A stretch of 64,000 nt of DNA from Thiosocius sp942490985 (GTDB lineage: Bacteria > Pseudomonadota > Gammaproteobacteria > Chromatiales > Chromatiaceae), in assembly GCA_942490985.1 (NCBI GenBank), contig CALNYW010000003.1, positions 124,001 to 188,000 of the forward strand. The letters are read 5' to 3'. Position numbers and translations under genes: made by a program. Positions 1-10,247 of this stretch are shown here, one piece after another; position 1 is the stretch's first letter, and each line of letters starts with the position of its first letter. The notes under the pieces were generated by a model. That model made no database searches, was not told where the DNA came from, and saw only the letters and a list, made by a program, of their open reading frames with translations.

Positions 1-242
1 TTGATACCCATGCGTGCGGCGCCCGCCTGCAAAATGCGCAATTGCTGGTAGGCCGGCAGCTGATCCAGCGAACCCCACTCGTCGGGGATATCGGATGCAG
101 AGCCGGCGCGCACAACGTCGCGTCGCCGACCAGCGGGCTTGGTGGATTCCCGCTTGTCCTTGCGAGAACGGCGTTCCAGCGACTGGCGGATCAACTCGTC
201 CTTGAGCCGATCGCTCAATCCTTGCAGGGGTTTCTTGCTCAA
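1..242 (-). CDS. Alpha-oxoamine-synthase-like PLP aminotransferase, N-terminal part (runs off left edge)
   Basis: An open frame follows the PKS stop by about 10 bases on the same strand and continues off the left edge, so only about 80 residues are visible. I took the TTG at 242 as start because an in-frame stop lies at 275-273 and no ATG or GTG is available in between; the ribosome binding site is weak. The N-terminus is basic (RRSRKDKR) and then reads DEWGSLDQLPAYQQLRILQ, a lead-in that resembles AONS/serine-palmitoyltransferase-type enzymes. No PLP motif is inside the window. In known systems (Fum8 in fumonisin, SxtA in saxitoxin) such enzymes release a polyketide from its carrier by decarboxylative condensation with an amino acid. 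That would suit a PKS lacking a thioesterase. The family assignment is inference. Confidence 0.55.
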   Translation of the reverse strand, partial: MSKKPLQGLSDRLKDELIRQSLERRSRKDKRESTKPAGRRRDVVRAGSASDIPDEWGSLDQLPAYQQLRILQAGAARMGI

Positions 243-252
243 AGCAGTGGCG

Positions 253-3200
253 TCATTTTGTGTCGTTGGAGGTCAGGGAGCCGATAACGTCGGCAACCGC
301 ATTGTCGTCGATATCATGCCCATGCACAGCGGCTACCGCGTGCACATTATCGGCGACACGTGCCGCACCGCTGTCTTGCCCTGGCTGCAATCGCATTTGC
401 GCGACCAGTTTTTCGGCCAGACGCACGATTGAAGGACCTTCGCCAAGTAGCATTATCGGCAGCTGTACGCCGAGACGCTTTTCAATCGACACCGCCAGCT
501 CCATCGCCATCAGGGAATCCATGCCGAATGCCTGCATGGAACGCCGTACGTCGATCCGGTCTTCATCCAGACGAAGAATCTGGCTCACGTCGTGGCGGAT
601 TAGATCCGTCAACAGCGCAACGGCGTCTTCGTCTGAGATGTCGACGATGAGCTGCCTGACCTCCTCGCCTTCTTCTGATTCATCCTCGCCGCTGGACAGC
701 GCTTCGAGCGCGATAAAGCGTTCGGATGTCGCCGCAGGCAAAGCGCGTTTCAACCGCGACCATTCGAAATTGAGTACCGCCACCCCGGACCGGTCCTCCA
801 CCAGCAACCGCTCGAGGGTTTGCAATGCCATTTCCGCCGACAAGGCCTTACCGCCAAGCCGGCTCTCGAGTGCTTCACCAACGTCGCGGTTACGTGCGAG
901 ATAGCCGACGTCCTCGATCGGCCCCCAACTGACCGCGAGTGCCGGCAGGCCGTCCACACGTCGCTGCTCAGCAAAATGTTCCAGGAACCGATTGGCGGCC
1001 ACATAGCTTGCCTGGCCGGGATTGCCGAACGTCGTCGTCGCCGACGAAAACAACACGAAAAAGTCCAGCGCCGCATCCCGCGTTAATGCACCGAGATGCA
1101 TGGCGCCGAGCACCTTGGGCGCGAAAACCGCTTCGATCCGCGACGCATCCAGATCACGAATCAAGCCGTCATCGATCACCATTGCCGCATGTATGATACC
1201 GCGCAACGGCGGCATCGTACTTTGGATACCAGACAGCACGCCAGCCAACGCGGCCTTGTCGGTTACATCACAGGCAAAAACATGCGCCTGGGCGCCTGCC
1301 TGGGCAAGTTCGTCGACCAGGGCCGCGGCCTCGGGCGAGTTATCGCCCCGCCGACTCAACAGCGCGAGATGTCTGGCGCCCTTGCGCACCAACCACCGCG
1401 CGGTGGCTGCACCGAAGCCACTAAGACCCCCAGTGATGAGGTAGCTCGCAGCCGGCTCGAGGCGCAGTTCATCATCGCGCTGGATGCGGGACGACTGGGG
1501 CTGAGGGGGCTGTTCGAAGGTCAACACAACTTTGCCGATCTGTTTCGACTGTTGCATGAAGCGAAATGCATCGACAACGTCATCCGCCGGGAAGGCGCGA
1601 TAAGGCAATGGTGACAGGTCGCCGGACTCGAACAGTCCAAAGAGTTCCCGGAAAAGGCGCGACGTCAATGCCGGCCGTTCGGACATCAACTGATCCGCAT
1701 CGATGCCGAAATAGCTGATGTTGTTACGAAATGGTCGCAGGCCGATGCGGGTATCTTCGTAGTAATCCCGCTTGCCGAGCTCGAGAAAGCGCCCGAACGG
1801 CCGCAACACGCGGAGATTGCGTCGTACGGCCTCGCCAGCCAGCGAATTCAACACCACGTCGACGCCTTCGCCGTTGGTCTGCTCGAGAATTTCGTCTGCG
1901 AAATCCAACGATCGCGAATCGAACACCTGCGAGACGCCCAGTTGACGGACAAAGTCGCGCTTCTCGGGCGTACCCGCGGTGGCATAGATCTCGGCGCCAA
2001 GGTATTGCGCCATCTGAATCGCAGCAATGCCGACACCACCGGCGGCGCCGTGAATCAGGAGCCGTTCACCGGGCCGTAGCCTGGCCAGTTCCTGCAACGC
2101 ATAAAACACCGTGAAGAAGGTCGTGGGGACCGTCGCCCCGGCTTCGAACGACCAGTCGGCCGGTTTGGCGATCACCGCCGATGCGGTGGTGATCGTGCGG
2201 GTCGCAAAACTGGCTGGCGCAAACGCAATGACCTCGTCACCCGCCTTGAAGTCGGTTACAGCTGCGCCGACGCGGCGGACCACACCGGACAATTCCATGC
2301 CCAGGGTTGCCCCCGCGAACCCGGCCTCGACCGCTTCATCGGACAACAGCCCCATCGCATACATTACGTCACGGAAGTTGAGGCCGGCTGCCCGCACGTC
2401 GATTTCGACTTCTTGGCCATGCGGATCACGGCCGGCCCGCGTCTTCCAGCCCAGGCCCTTCAGCGGACCCGGTGTCTCGAAGTCGAGCACGACTTCGACA
2501 TCCTCCGAGATCGCGTCAGCGCCGGACGACTCGCGATCGATGACAGCCACCCGCCCGACCATGCGGCCGGCTTCGGTTAGCGCGATCTCGTCTTCGCCAT
2601 CAGGCTGCAGCGCCTCGGCCGCCAGGCCATCCGCCATCGCAGAGAACAACTCTGGATTAGCAAGATCGACCAAGCGGATTTTCGTATCGCTGACCTCGTT
2701 GATCAGACAGCGGCCAAAGCCCCAAACCAGCGAATCCCCGGCGGGGTCGGCGACGGCCTCATCATTTCTGGCGAGCGTGCCGGCCACGAAAGCCCCGCTG
2801 GTCACGAGCAGACATTGCGGATGCAGGCTGGCTGTCGAGAGGCTGGTGAAAAACTGGCCGATGTCGTCGCAACGCTTTGCCTGTCGCTGCAACCACACCG
2901 CTTTGTTCGGTTCACGCGGCGCATCCGGTTCGAGGCCGGCCAACCAGACGATGCGATCTGGTGCGTGCCCGCCGTCGCGAAGTCGTTGAACCAGCGTCGT
3001 GAATGACTCGCGCTGTTGCGTGTCCAGGCTGTACAGCGACGCATGCGCGTGTTTCTGCGGATCACAGACCACCGGGATCACTTTGCAGCCGCTTGCCCCC
3101 AGCGCAGATTCGAGCGCACTCCCCAGTGCGGCCGAGTAACCGCTTTCCTGGTGTACGACCACGCAGGTTTCACTATGCTTCGATGCCGACCGCATCTCCG

Positions 3201-6200
3201 CACCGGCATCCGGCGACCGGGCAACGATCAGGCAGGGGCCGGCTTGCAGTTCGGTATGGTCAAAAATACCGGTCGGCGACTCGAATCCAGCTGCCACGAC
3301 CAGTTCCTGCAGGTCTTCGGCCGTCGAACTACCCAGCGGGATCTGCTCGTGGTAACCGCCATGCCACCATTGCGGCGACAAGCCGAGCACGAAATCCGAC
3401 CAACGTGACGGTTGCTGTTCGACAGCCGCAACCAGCCCCCCAAGCCGCAAGCTCCGGCGCACCGCAGTGAGGAGCGCCTCGGGATCCGCCGTCGCGGGGA
3501 AGACACTATCCAGCAATGCGACGTCGAAGCCGGCCAGTTCCGTCAGCGGCCACTCGCTGAGGCCCTTACCGAAGGGCCAATCGATCACCTTGACCATCGG
3601 CGTATCGGCCAGCAAGTCGTCGAGCGAATCCGGGCTACCCTCGGAATTCCGCACCACAACCACCTCACAGTGATCCAGGTCGAGCTCGCGCAGCAATCGC
3701 GTGGCCATCGTGGTACGCCGATCCGTCACCAGCAGCAGCCGCAAAAAGCCACCGGCGGGCAGACTCGCGTCCAGCTCATCGATCATGTCGCACACTACGC
3801 GATCCATGCGTTGCAAAGCCGCCGCGGTGCGCAAAAACCCATCCATCAAGGGCCCATCGGCCCATGACGCGACCAGGCCATCACCATCCACGGCACCCGC
3901 CAGCGTATCGACGAGTTGTCGTCCCGCCCGGCCTGTCAGCATGACCTGCGCAGAATGGTCTGGGTAATCACGCAGCAGACGTAACCAGATCATCTCCGGA
4001 TCCGGCAAGCCGGAATCCGCGACCCATCGCATGCCTTCGTCGGTCGTCTCGAGAGCCTCCTCGTCGACCAACATATCCAGCAGGTTCAGCAGAAATGGCT
4101 CCTGACGCTTGTCAACCTTTCCCTGGGCGGCCAGTGAACTCGCATGAAACGCCCCCTGCTCTACCGTGAGGGACCGCACCGCCTGTTCCGCATAGGCGGC
4201 ACACATCACCTCGATCAGCGGCAATATCTCGTCGTAGTAGCGCGCGCGCTCCGGGCTCGGCCTGTCGGCCGACACGGCACAACGTTCGACCAACGTTTTT
4301 AGCGGTGCAGCTTCCAGTTCGGTCGCAGGGGTCGCGCGTGGCCTCGCGACCATTCGGTATCCGAGCCAGTGACGATTGTCGTTTTCACGCACCAACTGCA
4401 CCTGTCTGAAGCGAACCCCCTTAAGGCTAGCGATGGGCTTGAGCTGCTCGTCGTAAAGATCGAAATCGACAAGTGCCGAACGCTGACTGCGACGGATCAA
4501 TTCGCCACGGACGAACGTCGGGATACACCCCTTCTGCCACAATTTGAGCGATTCGATCCGAATCGGCAGGTGGGCATCGGTCTCGCCGCGCAGGATCCCT
4601 TCCGCGGAATGGTCCGCCAACAGCTGGAAAGCTCCATCCAAAAACGGCGGTGCAAGAAGGAACTCGCTGTAATCCTGCGCCGATGAGGGCTTGCGCACCC
4701 TGGCAATCAATCGATCACCATCGCGCCAAACACCATCTATGATCTGGTAGGCATCGCCGTAGTCCAGGCCGACACGTCGGGTCAAGTCGTAGTGCGCTTC
4801 CGACGAGAAATCATACGGCCGTGTCGGCACGTTGAATTCCCGCGATCCCGCTGGCCGTGCATCCCCGGGAATCAGTCTCCCGACGGCATGATGCAGCCAA
4901 GGCTCATCGCTTAGGCGCTTATTCGACGATATCGCAAAACGTTCGTCGCTGGCGTCAACGCGCAGTCGCACACGACGCGCCGTGTCGGTTTCCAACACCA
5001 GCGGTGCATGAATCTCCAAATCGGCGATGACATAGCTGGCGGATGCTTTGCGCTGCTGCGCGGCAGCCAAGGCCAGCTCGGCGAAGCCGGCTGCGGGGAA
5101 TAGCACACTGTTGCCGACCTGGTGATCGGCCAATGCCGGCTGCAGCCGCAGATCGAGCTGGCCCTCCCAGGCAAACTGCTCGCCACGCAGCCGGTAACCC
5201 AGCAACGCATGCACCTGCTCGCCGTGCAGATTGTCATTGCTCTCCGGCGTCGGCTCCGGCCAAAACGATTCGCGTTGCCAGGGATAGCGAGGCAGATCAA
5301 GAAAACGTGCCTGATTGGTAAAGAACCGGGCCCAGACGTCGCGCGGTGCTGTCAACAGGACCTTGCCAACCGCCTCGTCGAGTCGCGAGGCACGCTCATC
5401 CGCCCGCACCAGCGTCTCGATAACCCGCCCGTCGACCTTATTCGCCCGCAACGTGTCCAGCAGGTAGTTGCGCAAAACCGGATGCGGACCGATCTCGACA
5501 AACAGGTTGAAACCCCGCCCGATCAGCGCGTCGACGGCCGACCGAAACTGCACCGGCTCGCGGATGTTTTGCCACCAGTAATCGGCCGTCAGGCGCGCGC
5601 CGCTGAGGATATCCCCCGTCACGGTTGAATAGAAGGTTCCAGCCGCAACGGGCGCCAAATCGGCAAGGTCTTGCAGGATGACCGATTCAATCGGGTCCAT
5701 CGCCGGGCTGTGGAACGCATAGTCCAATGGCAAGCGCCGATGGAAGACCTCACGCTCGTCGAGTGCGTCCTCCAGGCGCTTCAGTGCCGCCGGATCACCG
5801 GCCACAGTGAGCCCGCGCGGGCTATTGATACCGGCAACGGCGACATCCTTCAACAAGTCCAGTTCATCGAGAATGGCCAGGGTGTCATCGTTCGACAACG
5901 CCACCGCCGTCATCGCGCCGCTGCCCCTCGTTTGTCCCTGGGCCTGGCTGCGCGCATGAATGACCAACACCGCTTGCTCTAATGTCAGCACACCACAGGC
6001 CCAGGCCGCTGCCACTTCACCCACGCTGTGGCCAACCACTGCCGCCGGCTCGATGCCATGACGGCGTAGTACCTCGGTGATACCGACCTGAATCGCAAAC
6101 AACGCCGGTTGTGCGATCTCGGTCAGCGCATAACGATCTTCGCTGGGCTGGCTGTTGATCGCGTCAATGACGGAATCGCCACCGAGCGCTTGCAGCAGCC

Positions 6201-7884
6201 GATCAACCTCGGCGACCTTGGCAGCGAATTCAGGATCGTGCGCCAGCAGCACCTGCCCCATACCGGCCCATTGCGATCCGTTGCCGGAAAACACGAAAAC
6301 CGGTGCAGACGGTTCGGAAAACGCCTCGCCCTCGACCGCTCCCGGCGCCAGATCGCCCGCCGCGTAGTCGTCAAGCATCCGCACCAGGCGATCGGCTTCA
6401 CCTGTCGGCAGCAACAGCCGCTGCGCCATCAATTCGCGTCGATGAAAGGCATTGTAGGCCAGGTCGTAGGAATCGACGCGCTCAGCCGAGCGGAGAAAAT
6501 CCGCATAGCCTCGAGCCAGTTCACGCAGCGCAGTTTCGGTCGCCGCCGACAACAATAGCGGCGGCGGTAATGTCTTCGCCGCATGTGATGGCATTGCGTC
6601 ATCGACCTGTTCATGGCTGCGCAGCACGACGTGTGCGTTGGCGCCGCCAAAGCCGAATGAATTCACGCCAATCGTCAAGGTGCCCTCGGCTGGCAGAGCG
6701 GTGTTTTCCGTGACGACCTTCAGATTCCAATCTTCGAAAGGGATGTTTGGATTCGGGGTCTTGAAGTGCAGCGAAGCCGGCACCTGACGCCGCTGCAGGC
6801 AATACAGCGCCTTGACGAGACCCGCTACACCCGACGCGGTCTCCAAATGGCCAAGATTGCTTTTCACCGAGCCGATCGGCAGCGGATTCTTCTTATCCCG
6901 GTTTTTGCCGAGTACCTCGGCAATCGATGACGCCTCTATCGGGTCACCGACTGCGGTGCCCGTGCCATGGGCCTCGACATAGTCAAGATCATCCGCAGCA
7001 ATACCGGCACGTTCGTACACAGCACGTAAGAGATCCGCCTGGGCATCGCGACTGGGGATCGTGATACTGCTGGTTCGACCATCACAGTTCGAGCCAACCC
7101 CGGCGACAACGGCAAAGATCTGATCGCCATCGGCCTCGGCCCGATCCAGTGCCTTGAGCAGAAAAACCCCGCCGCCTTCTGAGCGGACGTAGCCATCACC
7201 GTCGGCATCAAATACCCGACAGCGCCCGCGCGGCGACAACATTGAGGCCTTGCTGAACCCAACAAAGGGCATTGGATGCAGATGCAAGGACACGCCAGCT
7301 ACCACGGCCTGATTGACCTCGCCAACCTGAATCGCCTGCCACGCCTGATGAAACGCCACCAGCGATGACGAGCAGGCGGTATCGACCGCCATACTCGGCC
7401 CATGCAGATCAAACCAATAGGAGATCCGGTTGGCCGCCACGCTGCCCGTGTTGCCGGTCATCGACGAGGCATCGATCACCGACAGATCGTCGGCGCGACG
7501 ATACGAGTAATCACTGCCCGAATAACCCACGTAAACCGCTGTCTGGCTGCCGCGGAGTGCCGATGGTGGGATACCGCCGCTTTCGAACGCCTCCCAGGTC
7601 ATCTCGAGCAGCAAGCGCTGTTGCGGGTCCATCTGCATCGCCTCACGCGGCGAGATGCCGAAAAAGTCGGCGTCGAATCCGGAGATATCGCCCAAGGTGC
7701 CGGCGGCGAAGGTGTAACTGCGGCCAGGTTCGGCCTTGTCCGGATGAAAGAAATACGGTTTCGACCAACGCCCGTCGGGCACCTCGGTGACGAGATCCTT
7801 GCCGGCTTCCAGAGAATCCCAGAGTTCAGGCCCACTGGCGCCGGGTAGGCGAAAGGCAAATCCAACAATGGCGACCGGCTTGTT
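253..7884 (-). CDS. Highly reducing type I polyketide synthase (KS-AT-DH-psiMT-ER-KR-ACP)
   Basis: A 2543-residue single-module megasynthase. The start is the GTG at 7884, with AGAAGG six bases upstream; a GTG at 7932 in the same frame has no ribosome binding site. Domains in order are: KS (Cys171 in DTACSSS, His306 in HGTGT, His346 in GHLE); AT (Ser620 in GHSVG, with YAFH in the specificity loop, closer to malonyl HAFH than methylmalonyl YASH); DH (His921, Asp1083 in LDGAFQ); and a methyltransferase-like region around 1385-1490 without a glycine-rich SAM motif. Then follow ER (NADPH loop HGAAGGVG near 1945), KR (GGLSGFG, catalytic Tyr2294) and ACP (Ser2457 in GMDSLM). There is no thioesterase. 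A full reducing set implies a largely saturated, probably iteratively built chain. The adjacent AONS-like gene is the likely release enzyme (inference). Confidence 0.95.
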   Translation of the reverse strand, partial: NKPVAIVGFAFRLPGASGPELWDSLEAGKDLVTEVPDGRWSKPYFFHPDKAEPGRSYTFAAGTLGDISGFDADFFGISPREAMQMDPQQRLLLEMTWEAFESGGIPPSALRGSQTAVYVGYSGSDYSYRRADDLSVIDASSMTGNTGSVAANRISYWFDLHGPSMAVDTACSSSLVAFHQAWQAIQVGEVNQAVVAGVSLHLHPMPFVGFSKASMLSPRGRCRVFDADGDGYVRSEGGGVFLLKALDRAEADGDQIFAVVAGVGSNCDGRTSSITIPSRDAQADLLRAVYERAGIAADDLDYVEAHGTGTAVGDPIEASSIAEVLGKNRDKKNPLPIGSVKSNLGHLETASGVAGLVKALYCLQRRQVPASLHFKTPNPNIPFEDWNLKVVTENTALPAEGTLTIGVNSFGFGGANAHVVLRSHEQVDDAMPSHAAKTLPPPLLLSAATETALRELARGYADFLRSAERVDSYDLAYNAFHRRELMAQRLLLPTGEADRLVRMLDDYAAGDLAPGAVEGEAFSEPSAPVFVFSGNGSQWAGMGQVLLAHDPEFAAKVAEVDRLLQALGGDSVIDAINSQPSEDRYALTEIAQPALFAIQVGITEVLRRHGIEPAAVVGHSVGEVAAAWACGVLTLEQAVLVIHARSQAQGQTRGSGAMTAVALSNDDTLAILDELDLLKDVAVAGINSPRGLTVAGDPAALKRLEDALDEREVFHRRLPLDYAFHSPAMDPIESVILQDLADLAPVAAGTFYSTVTGDILSGARLTADYWWQNIREPVQFRSAVDALIGRGFNLFVEIGPHPVLRNYLLDTLRANKVDGRVIETLVRADERASRLDEAVGKVLLTAPRDVWARFFTNQARFLDLPRYPWQRESFWPEPTPESNDNLHGEQVHALLGYRLRGEQFAWEGQLDLRLQPALADHQVGNSVLFPAAGFAELALAAAQQRKASASYVIADLEIHAPLVLETDTARRVRLRVDASDERFAISSNKRLSDEPWLHHAVGRLIPGDARPAGSREFNVPTRPYDFSSEAHYDLTRRVGLDYGDAYQIIDGVWRDGDRLIARVRKPSSAQDYSEFLLAPPFLDGAFQLLADHSAEGILRGETDAHLPIRIESLKLWQKGCIPTFVRGELIRRSQRSALVDFDLYDEQLKPIASLKGVRFRQVQLVRENDNRHWLGYRMVARPRATPATELEAAPLKTLVERCAVSADRPSPERARYYDEILPLIEVMCAAYAEQAVRSLTVEQGAFHASSLAAQGKVDKRQEPFLLNLLDMLVDEEALETTDEGMRWVADSGLPDPEMIWLRLLRDYPDHSAQVMLTGRAGRQLVDTLAGAVDGDGLVASWADGPLMDGFLRTAAALQRMDRVVCDMIDELDASLPAGGFLRLLLVTDRRTTMATRLLRELDLDHCEVVVVRNSEGSPDSLDDLLADTPMVKVIDWPFGKGLSEWPLTELAGFDVALLDSVFPATADPEALLTAVRRSLRLGGLVAAVEQQPSRWSDFVLGLSPQWWHGGYHEQIPLGSSTAEDLQELVVAAGFESPTGIFDHTELQAGPCLIVARSPDAGAEMRSASKHSETCVVVHQESGYSAALGSALESALGASGCKVIPVVCDPQKHAHASLYSLDTQQRESFTTLVQRLRDGGHAPDRIVWLAGLEPDAPREPNKAVWLQRQAKRCDDIGQFFTSLSTASLHPQCLLVTSGAFVAGTLARNDEAVADPAGDSLVWGFGRCLINEVSDTKIRLVDLANPELFSAMADGLAAEALQPDGEDEIALTEAGRMVGRVAVIDRESSGADAISEDVEVVLDFETPGPLKGLGWKTRAGRDPHGQEVEIDVRAAGLNFRDVMYAMGLLSDEAVEAGFAGATLGMELSGVVRRVGAAVTDFKAGDEVIAFAPASFATRTITTASAVIAKPADWSFEAGATVPTTFFTVFYALQELARLRPGERLLIHGAAGGVGIAAIQMAQYLGAEIYATAGTPEKRDFVRQLGVSQVFDSRSLDFADEILEQTNGEGVDVVLNSLAGEAVRRNLRVLRPFGRFLELGKRDYYEDTRIGLRPFRNNISYFGIDADQLMSERPALTSRLFRELFGLFESGDLSPLPYRAFPADDVVDAFRFMQQSKQIGKVVLTFEQPPQPQSSRIQRDDELRLEPAASYLITGGLSGFGAATARWLVRKGARHLALLSRRGDNSPEAAALVDELAQAGAQAHVFACDVTDKAALAGVLSGIQSTMPPLRGIIHAAMVIDDGLIRDLDASRIEAVFAPKVLGAMHLGALTRDAALDFFVLFSSATTTFGNPGQASYVAANRFLEHFAEQRRVDGLPALAVSWGPIEDVGYLARNRDVGEALESRLGGKALSAEMALQTLERLLVEDRSGVAVLNFEWSRLKRALPAATSERFIALEALSSGEDESEEGEEVRQLIVDISDEDAVALLTDLIRHDVSQILRLDEDRIDVRRSMQAFGMDSLMAMELAVSIEKRLGVQLPIMLLGEGPSIVRLAEKLVAQMRLQPGQDSGAARVADNVHAVAAVHGHDIDDNAVADVIGSLTSNDTK

Positions 7885-8068
7885 CACGCTGTCCCTTCTC
7901 TTTTCTTTTTTGCGAAGTTGCTCGGGTTTCACCGCCGGATTCTACCCGGAACCGCCAAACCACGCTCTCGATCGCCGAAAAGTAAACCTGCAGCTTCATT
8001 CTTGACATTTGCCGCATTCAGTCCGGCAATGCACGGATTGGATTTCGTCGAATGTGCATGCGCTTACG
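7885..8068. promoter_or_regulatory. Divergent intergenic region between PKS and SDR genes
   Basis: This 184-base gap separates the minus-strand PKS from the plus-strand SDR and must carry promoters for both directions. Just before the PKS start lies the SD-like AGAAGG. I could not identify convincing -35/-10 boxes or an operator by eye. Confidence 0.4.
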
Positions 8069-9037
8069 GTGAACACCCTGATAACAGGTGCAACAGGATT
8101 CGTCGGCGGCCGACTCGCCGAGACGCTGGTAGGTGATGGCGAATCCGTGCGTCTGTTCGTCCGCGACCGCTCCCGGCTACCCGTCAGCCTGATCGGTCAG
8201 GCCGATATCCTCGAAGGCGATCTTTCCAACCTTGAGGCAATAGGTCGGGCGGTCAGCGGGGTAGACGTGATTATCCACTGCGCGGCGAACGTGAATACCT
8301 GGGACTCTTGGGAGGCCTACGAAGCCGCCAACGTCATCGGGGTTCGTAACCTGCTCGGAGCCATTCAGAGACACTGCCCGACGCTCAAGCGGCTCGTTCA
8401 CCTGTCGACGGTCGATGTCTACGGCTATCCCGACGAACCCTGCACTGAAAGCTGCCCGTTATCCGGCGGTGGTTTTGGCTACGGTGAAAGCAAGCTCGCG
8501 GGCGAATTGCTGGTGAGGGAAAGCGGCCTCCCATTCACAATTTTGCGGCCGGCCAACATCCTCGGCCCCGGCAGCCTTTTCGTCTCGCGTATCGGCGACG
8601 CTTTGCGCCATGGCGTCATGCTAAAAATCGATGGTGGGCATGCCAACGCGGGTCTCGTCTATGTCGACAATCTGGTCGCTTACACGCGCTGGGCCGCAAA
8701 AAACCACCTTGCGTTGAATGCCATCTACAATGTTCGGGATGACTACGACGTGAGTTGGGCAGACTACCTCTACCGCCTAAAACGGTTGACCCGCGGACGC
8801 GGCATCGTACTCAACCTGCCGTTCGGCGTAGCCGATGTATTCGCCCATTCACTGGCCTTTTTGCACCGGCGATGGTTACCGAATCATGAGCCGCTACTGC
8901 ACCCTCTACTCGTGCGCATGTTTGGTCGCACTTGCGGACACCCGGCTACGAAGCTGCACGCTGCCGCCTCGCTCAGCGCCTTGATCGGATTCGATGAGGC
9001 GATGGAACGGAGTGCCAAGTGGTATCTGGATCGATAA
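8069..9037 (+). CDS. NAD-dependent epimerase/dehydratase-type (extended SDR) oxidoreductase
   Basis: A 322-residue extended short-chain dehydrogenase. The Rossmann signature TGATGFVG begins four residues after the chosen GTG start (8069); the frame stays open upstream to 8009 but adds only non-family residues. The catalytic lysine motif YGESK follows a Ser/Thr-rich stretch (HLSTVDVYG) as in 3-beta-HSD and dihydroflavonol-reductase relatives. The C-terminal half carries the usual substrate-binding region (VYVDNLV). Divergent transcription from the PKS/AONS pair suggests it reduces a keto group on their product. A bacterial ceramide-reductase-like role (CerR) is an attractive analogy, but nothing in the sequence fixes the substrate. 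Confidence 0.85.
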   Translation: MNTLITGATGFVGGRLAETLVGDGESVRLFVRDRSRLPVSLIGQADILEGDLSNLEAIGRAVSGVDVIIHCAANVNTWDSWEAYEAANVIGVRNLLGAIQRHCPTLKRLVHLSTVDVYGYPDEPCTESCPLSGGGFGYGESKLAGELLVRESGLPFTILRPANILGPGSLFVSRIGDALRHGVMLKIDGGHANAGLVYVDNLVAYTRWAAKNHLALNAIYNVRDDYDVSWADYLYRLKRLTRGRGIVLNLPFGVADVFAHSLAFLHRRWLPNHEPLLHPLLVRMFGRTCGHPATKLHAAASLSALIGFDEAMERSAKWYLDR

Positions 9038-9473
9038 GGCTCGCCAAGGGCGTCGATCCTCTAAATCGCCGCATATTCGGTAACCGAGGCGCAGAACCGC
9101 AGATCGGCTCCTCATTGCGGTAACGGAAGCCTGTTCCGATCACGGCGAAGCGAATCGTTGTCTACTTGGGCTCATGCCGTGGTGCAAGAGGCTGCCGCGA
9201 CGTGCGGATCGCTTGACCAAGCGTCAGAGACCCGGGCTCAAGCACATCCGGTTGCTGGCCGCGCGGCCGAAGGGCAATCCGAAATCCACCGGCTTTTGCT
9301 ACTATCCACGCCGAACATCTGGGCAAACCACAGGTTATCGATGCTGAAGCCACTGAAGATATCAGGCCCGCAAAACGAGCTATTAAATTCACTTCCTGCC
9401 GGGGGTGGGTCTAGCCCAGCCTATCGCCCAGTCGCGTTGCTCATCGGTAGATTCTCGGGCCCGTGTAGAGTCC
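9038..9473. other. 436-base intergenic region, no gene recognised
   Basis: Between the two SDR genes. Short open frames exist on both strands (for example 9162-9392 minus) but none has a recognisable motif or ribosome binding site. I see no clear terminator or repeat. It could be the remains of a lost gene. Confidence 0.4.
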
Positions 9474-10247
9474 ATGTCTAGGCCGCTGGCGCTGGTAACT
9501 GGTGCGAGCAGTGGCGTTGGCATCGATTTCGCGCGCGAACTCGCCCGCCGCGGATACGACCTCATTCTGACCGCCCGACGTGCTGATCGGCTGGCAGCCG
9601 TGCAACAGGATCTACAAGATCAGTTCGGTATCCGCGTCGAGAGCCTGCGCGCGGATCTCCAGTCGGCAGAAGAAGTGAAGAGGCTGTTCACCGACGCTCA
9701 GCAATTAGGCCCGGTATCGGTACTCATCAACAACGCAGGCCTCGGTAGATTCGGCGATATGGTCGGACAATCAATCGAGGACCTCGAGGCAATGATTCAG
9801 GTTAATGCCACCTCGCTCACACTACTGACGCGACTGTTTGGTGCAGAGATGGTATCCCGGGGTGAGGGGTGGATCCTGAACACCGGGTCGTATTCAGCAA
9901 TTCAGCCAACTCCCTTATACGCGGTGTATTCAGGTACCAAGGGTTATGTACTGGCCTTTTCGCAGGCGCTGCAGCGCGAGTTGCAACCGCACGGCGTTCA
10001 CGTCAGCGTGTTGTGTCCGGGATTTTTCAGATCGGAATTCCAGGAAAATGCCGGTCAGACGCTCGGCCCGACGGCTCACCTGCTGTTGATGTCTTCGGAG
10101 AGCGTGGCCCGCACTGGCATTAGCGGCCTGTTTCGCGGCAAGGTCATCATTGTTCCGGATTGGCGTTACAAACTCCTCAACGTCGCGATGCGCGCGCTGC
10201 CGCGGACGACGGCAAGTCGGCTCGCCGAGTTTTCGCTGCGACATTGA
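9474..10247 (+). CDS. Classical short-chain dehydrogenase/reductase
   Basis: A 257-residue SDR. The cofactor motif TGASSGVG lies about ten residues from the ATG at 9474; upstream in-frame ATG 9405 would add 23 unrelated residues and was rejected. The NNAG motif, the serine in NTGSYSA and the YSGTK active-site Tyr-Lys pair are all present, so it should be catalytically active with NAD(P)H. The C-terminus has a hydrophobic/basic tail (WRYKLLNVAMRALPR) like DltE/YqjQ-type SDRs that act on lipid-like substrates. Its place in the island, after the PKS and the extended SDR, suggests a second keto-reduction step on the same lipid, but the substrate is unknown. Confidence 0.9.
   Translation: MSRPLALVTGASSGVGIDFARELARRGYDLILTARRADRLAAVQQDLQDQFGIRVESLRADLQSAEEVKRLFTDAQQLGPVSVLINNAGLGRFGDMVGQSIEDLEAMIQVNATSLTLLTRLFGAEMVSRGEGWILNTGSYSAIQPTPLYAVYSGTKGYVLAFSQALQRELQPHGVHVSVLCPGFFRSEFQENAGQTLGPTAHLLLMSSESVARTGISGLFRGKVIIVPDWRYKLLNVAMRALPRTTASRLAEFSLRH

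Noticed and set aside
2111..2989. Long plus-strand open frames (up to 292 codons) opposite the PKS
   Set aside because: They are antisense shadows of a GC-rich coding region: no start signals, no motifs, Ser/Arg/Thr-biased composition.
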